Both the position numbers and the translations under genes were made by a program. The notes beneath the pieces were generated by a model. That model searched no databases. It was not told the origin of the DNA and worked only from the letters and a program-made list of their open reading frames with translations. Below, in pieces: positions 41,289 to 44,200 of a DNA stretch of 44,200 nt. The DNA is taken from contig CAIWKO010000017.1 in NCBI GenBank assembly GCA_903913285.1, forward strand, positions 1 through 44,200, given 5' to 3'. Every line of letters begins with the position of its first letter. The stretch's first letter is position 1. Source of the stretch: an uncultured Bacteroidales bacterium. Its GTDB lineage: Bacteria > Bacteroidota > Bacteroidia > Bacteroidales > CAIWKO01.

Positions 41289-41534
41289 TTATTTTTCTGC
41301 AGAATAATTATTTGGCTTTTTCAACTTTCTTTTCTTTACTACTAGTATTGTTGCGCCAAATGCAACACCTGCAATTAAAAGAAAGATGTCTCCATTATCA
41401 AGAGGAACTCCATATCCGACAGGTAGTCCTGTTGGTCCTGGATCACCGCCAGGACCTCCTGGATCATCTGCTAAAGTATAACCAATATTTAATGTAAAAA
41501 GCAAAAAAACTATAAATAAAAATTTTCGTATCAT
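41289..41534 (-). CDS. Tiny exosortase-substrate-like protein (VPLDNG tail)
   Basis: This 81-residue protein has a Sec signal peptide (1-22, ending TLA), a short Asp/Gly/Pro stretch (23-42), the tripartite tail VPLDNG (43-48), a transmembrane helix (49-66) and basic KKRKLKK (67-73). This is the layout of an exosortase sorting signal and resembles the Bacteroidota PID-CTERM type (P-I/L-D-G/N-G). After cleavage only about 20 residues would remain. An AAAAGGA ribosome site lies 8 bases before the ATG. The gap is 33 bp to the exosortase and 58 bp to the T9SS adhesin upstream, so the three may form an operon. Confidence 0.82.
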   Translation of the reverse strand: MIRKFLFIVFLLFTLNIGYTLADDPGGPGGDPGPTGLPVGYGVPLDNGDIFLLIAGVAFGATILVVKKRKLKKPNNYSAEK

Positions 41535-41592
41535 AGTATTATCCTTTTATATTAATGCTATTAATTCCTTTGATAGCAAGAAAATATTTATT

Positions 41593-44200
41593 TTATTGAA
41601 TAATTATCTTTCTAATGGTATTCACACCATTATCATCTATTGTTTCAACAAAATATGTTCCGACTGCAAAATTAGTATTAATTTCTATTCTATTAACAGA
41701 TTTAGGAGAATTTATTACTTTAACCATCTGCCCGAAACTATTGTAAACAATTATTTGGACAATATTAATCAAAGTTGGATTATCTATAAAAATCTTATGA
41801 TCATAGGCATAGATATTCAGATCACCGTTATGTTCAGCAATTCCTGTTAAATTCTCGCCAAAAATCAAATTAAAGCGAGGAGTCGTAACAGACGGATTAT
41901 AAACATGATTAAATTGATAGACTTGTTGTTGACGAAGATCTATTGTTTGATTGGCAACTAAATCCTGTAAACTGATAGGTAAATCAATATTAAATGATGA
42001 AGCTCCGTTAGCTGTTAGCGTATATGTACCGGATGCTGTACATTTAAAGATCATAGGCATAATTGAATATTCACTAATTTCAGGAATTTCATTGACTGAG
42101 AGAGTATCTCCATTCCAAATAGTTGCTATCTGAGGAGCTTCTGGTAATCCATACATTTTTTCAATATCATAATCCGGGTCATAAAAGTTGGTCGCATCAC
42201 TATTAAAACTTACTACCAATCCATCAGAATATGTATTGCCAGCTACATTAATTGAAAGTGTATTATCAGTTGCATCCTTATAATAAGCAACCGCACTTTG
42301 AACACGCTTACTTTGCATAATGGTGATACTTGCACCAGAATTATTCGCTTTAACCAAAAACCCCTGACTCGCAGGAATAATTCCACCTCCTGAAAGAGTT
42401 CCTGTTGTACCATTCCAGGTTTGATAGTTACCAATCGACGGATTCCATACCCACAAAGAGTTGTCAACATTGGTTTTTGTCCAATTGTTAATATCGGCTG
42501 TTATTGCCGATGTGAACATATTTCCAATAAGATTATTCCCTCGTGTTGACCCACTCCATTGTAATGGTAAAATATGATCACCTTCATTCAGGTTGCCTGT
42601 ATAGGTGCGGGTAACATTACCTGTAGTTGATGTACTAGACCATAATGCAAATCCTTTCCCAACAGTTAAAGGAACTGTAACAGAAGTTATTAATGGGTTA
42701 AAGGTATTTATTGCTTCATTATAATCTTTCAAGTATAAATCTGTCCACATTCCAGATAATGCACCTTGAACAGGAGATGTAATATAATGCCATGCATTTT
42801 GTGAAATATACCGTTCAACCATTGGAGTCAATGAATAATTTACATTTCCATTATTAATATAAGATCCTGTTCCTATTGCACTTGATTTAATTGTAAATTG
42901 TCCATTTACTGTAAGTGCTTGACCTGAGTTAACTGTCAAGTATCCATTAGGATTGATAGTTAGGTTTTTACAAGTACCAGTCGTAGTAAGTGTGCAATTA
43001 CCAGCGATGAATGCATTAGTAGTTGAGGCAGGAACACCATGATCCCAATATGTAGATACATTCCAGTTTCCGGTTCCGGTAAATGTTGTGGTTGTGGGAA
43101 CAGTTGTAATAATCACCTGAGTTGTTGCAATAACAGTCGGACATCCACCAGATGCTGCAATTGTATATGTAACGGTATAAGTTCCCAATGTACTTGAACT
43201 AGGAGTAATATCTCCAGTTAATGAGTTTATGCTTAACCCAACAGGAGAAGCAGTGTATGTTCCGCCTGTAGTACCACTAAAAGTAACAGACTGTGGAGTA
43301 CTAACAGATGTGTAGAAAGGTGAACTAGGATAGCTTATGGAAGCAGTAGGTAATGGTGTAATTATTACCGTTACGTCCAACCTTGTTGAACTTTCGCATC
43401 CTAATACACTTGATTGGCTTGCATAATAATGATTACCATTTACCAATGATGTTGAGGACGCTAATAAACTTCCACCTGTAGATGCATCATACCATTTTAT
43501 ATTATTACCAACAGCAGTCAAGTTTGATACTGTAGAAGATGCATTTGAACAAAACGATTGAGGCGTAGTGCCTGTTGGCGCGCTGGGATTATTTACCGTT
43601 ACTGTCCATGTTCCCAATGAAACGGTTGGAGATGTATTACAGGTTCCGTCATTTGCATAACGCTGATAACTTGTGGTAGTTATTAAACCTGCCGGAGGTG
43701 TGTATGTTGCCGATGTTGCTCCGCTGATGGCTGCAGTATAAGAATCTGCTGACGACCTCCATGAATAGGTTATGCTTCCATCTCCTCCGCTTGCTGCAGT
43801 TGTACTGCCTATTACTGATGGGGTTCCTGCATAACAAATGGTTTGACCAGCTGAGGCAATAGTGCCCGCTGAGAATGCTCCGAGAACTGTGATTACTTGT
43901 CGGTCGCCGTTCCAAACATCGAAACAGGTTGTTCCTCCGGCATCGGTAACTCTCAGAGCAAAGGTATAAGTACCGGTTGTAAGAGCACCTATAGTAGATC
44001 CTGCTAAAGTAACGCTGGTGCCTCCGCTTACCGCAGTCCAGAAACCTAAAGACCATGTACCGGTTGGAGCAGCAATTGTACCTGTTTGTTTATACCATTG
44101 ATAGGTAGGTGTAGAACCGCCACTGGGAGCAGTGGTATAAGTAATATTTGCCGGTTGGGTATTATTACAAATAGTTTGTGTTGAACTGGCAATAGTGCCC
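41593..44200 (-). CDS. Large T9SS type A adhesin-like protein (5' end outside window)
   Basis: The frame is open from the stop at 41593 to the right edge, giving at least 869 residues with the N-terminus missing. The true start lies outside; the TTG at 43617 is internal. The outermost part has repeated Ig-like modules with IAS-x-Q-TIC, TYQW and YTPP words. A CHU/Ig-like domain follows with [18 protein letters not shown], then an autotransporter-like G8/beta-helix region ([34 protein letters not shown]). The final ~80 residues ([28 protein letters not shown] ... GTYFVETID) are the type A T9SS sorting domain. It is a surface or secreted adhesin, monocistronic or the lead gene of the exosortase run. 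Confidence 0.88.
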   Translation of the reverse strand, partial: GTIASSTQTICNNTQPANITYTTAPSGGSTPTYQWYKQTGTIAAPTGTWSLGFWTAVSGGTSVTLAGSTIGALTTGTYTFALRVTDAGGTTCFDVWNGDRQVITVLGAFSAGTIASAGQTICYAGTPSVIGSTTAASGGDGSITYSWRSSADSYTAAISGATSATYTPPAGLITTTSYQRYANDGTCNTSPTVSLGTWTVTVNNPSAPTGTTPQSFCSNASSTVSNLTAVGNNIKWYDASTGGSLLASSTSLVNGNHYYASQSSVLGCESSTRLDVTVIITPLPTASISYPSSPFYTSVSTPQSVTFSGTTGGTYTASPVGLSINSLTGDITPSSSTLGTYTVTYTIAASGGCPTVIATTQVIITTVPTTTTFTGTGNWNVSTYWDHGVPASTTNAFIAGNCTLTTTGTCKNLTINPNGYLTVNSGQALTVNGQFTIKSSAIGTGSYINNGNVNYSLTPMVERYISQNAWHYITSPVQGALSGMWTDLYLKDYNEAINTFNPLITSVTVPLTVGKGFALWSSTSTTGNVTRTYTGNLNEGDHILPLQWSGSTRGNNLIGNMFTSAITADINNWTKTNVDNSLWVWNPSIGNYQTWNGTTGTLSGGGIIPASQGFLVKANNSGASITIMQSKRVQSAVAYYKDATDNTLSINVAGNTYSDGLVVSFNSDATNFYDPDYDIEKMYGLPEAPQIATIWNGDTLSVNEIPEISEYSIMPMIFKCTASGTYTLTANGASSFNIDLPISLQDLVANQTIDLRQQQVYQFNHVYNPSVTTPRFNLIFGENLTGIAEHNGDLNIYAYDHKIFIDNPTLINIVQIIVYNSFGQMVKVINSPKSVNRIEINTNFAVGTYFVETIDDNGVNTIRKIIIQ

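Noticed and set aside
43649-44056. Separate minus-strand gene at the right edge
   Set aside because: It is an alternative frame of the adhesin, rich in Arg/Ser/Cys from low-complexity coding DNA.
43617-44200. Apparent start or frameshift of the adhesin at 43617
   Set aside because: The codon is an internal TTG. Translating the minus strand from 44200 to 43617 in the same frame gives an uninterrupted Ig-like repeat sequence, so the gene continues past the edge.

Overview
The window is a stretch of a Bacteroidota chromosome with moderate to low GC, probably from an anaerobic, Bacteroidales-like lineage. Several independent signs agree. There are type IX secretion (T9SS) cargo proteins with both kinds of C-terminal sorting domain (a CHU_C/gliding-type tail at 2598-4814 and a type A tail at 41593-44200). 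A Bacteroidota exosortase has its own miniature substrate. Eleven perfect copies of the Bacteroidota -7 promoter box TAnnTTTG sit just upstream of genes. A ferredoxin-dependent 2-oxoacid oxidoreductase and a molybdenum hydroxylase point to anaerobic amino acid and purine-type catabolism.

Layout, left to right. 1-315 is a heptanucleotide satellite plus low-complexity DNA. 316-2464 (minus) holds a lipid-flavoured run: lysoplasmalogenase, an alpha/beta hydrolase of the monoacylglycerol lipase type, and a HAD hydrolase. 2598-4814 is a T9SS cargo protein. 4962-6521 is an aromatic amino acid ammonia-lyase, followed by RNase Z and convergent recR. 8182-10265 holds a sodium:solute symporter with an overlapping AlbA_2-domain gene. 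10327-13361 is a four-gene envelope thiol cluster: a tandem thioredoxin-fold protein, an unknown exported protein, a MauE-thioredoxin fusion, and a small Cys-rich lipoprotein. 13710-17548 carries an HTH protein, a DUF6580 membrane protein, signal peptidase I and an EamA transporter. A tRNA-Leu(UAG) and the tig-clpP-clpX block with two followers run to 22442. 22894-26595 holds a BadF-type kinase, a NarL-type two-component pair and a DUF4197 protein. 26623-31848 (minus) is a catabolic operon: PLP enzyme, diaminopropionate ammonia-lyase, Mo/Fe-S hydroxylase. 32058-35237 holds a Gate-domain membrane protein, an MBL hydrolase and an MFS exporter. 35498-39595 holds an aminotransferase followed by a four-subunit 2-oxoacid:ferredoxin oxidoreductase. 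39670-40614 is a serine/threonine dehydratase-like enzyme. 40665-44200 (minus) holds an exosortase, its putative substrate, and a large T9SS adhesin that runs off the right edge.

The most unusual features lie outside ordinary genes. All three convergent gene pairs separated by more than 200 bp (13362-13709, 22443-22893, 33039-33272) are filled with a tandem array. The unit lengths are exactly 42, 43 and 21 bp, and each unit has a dyad-symmetric core. In the 42-bp array, three units keep base pairing at the same positions while the sequence changes, which suggests a selected hairpin or palindromic site. This resembles the placement of REP/BIME elements in enterobacteria, but the sequences differ between loci. 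The second notable item is the exosortase with an 81-residue partner whose predicted mature part is only about 20 Gly/Pro/Asp-rich residues before a VPLDNG sorting signal. The third is the envelope thiol cluster with its eight-cysteine lipoprotein.
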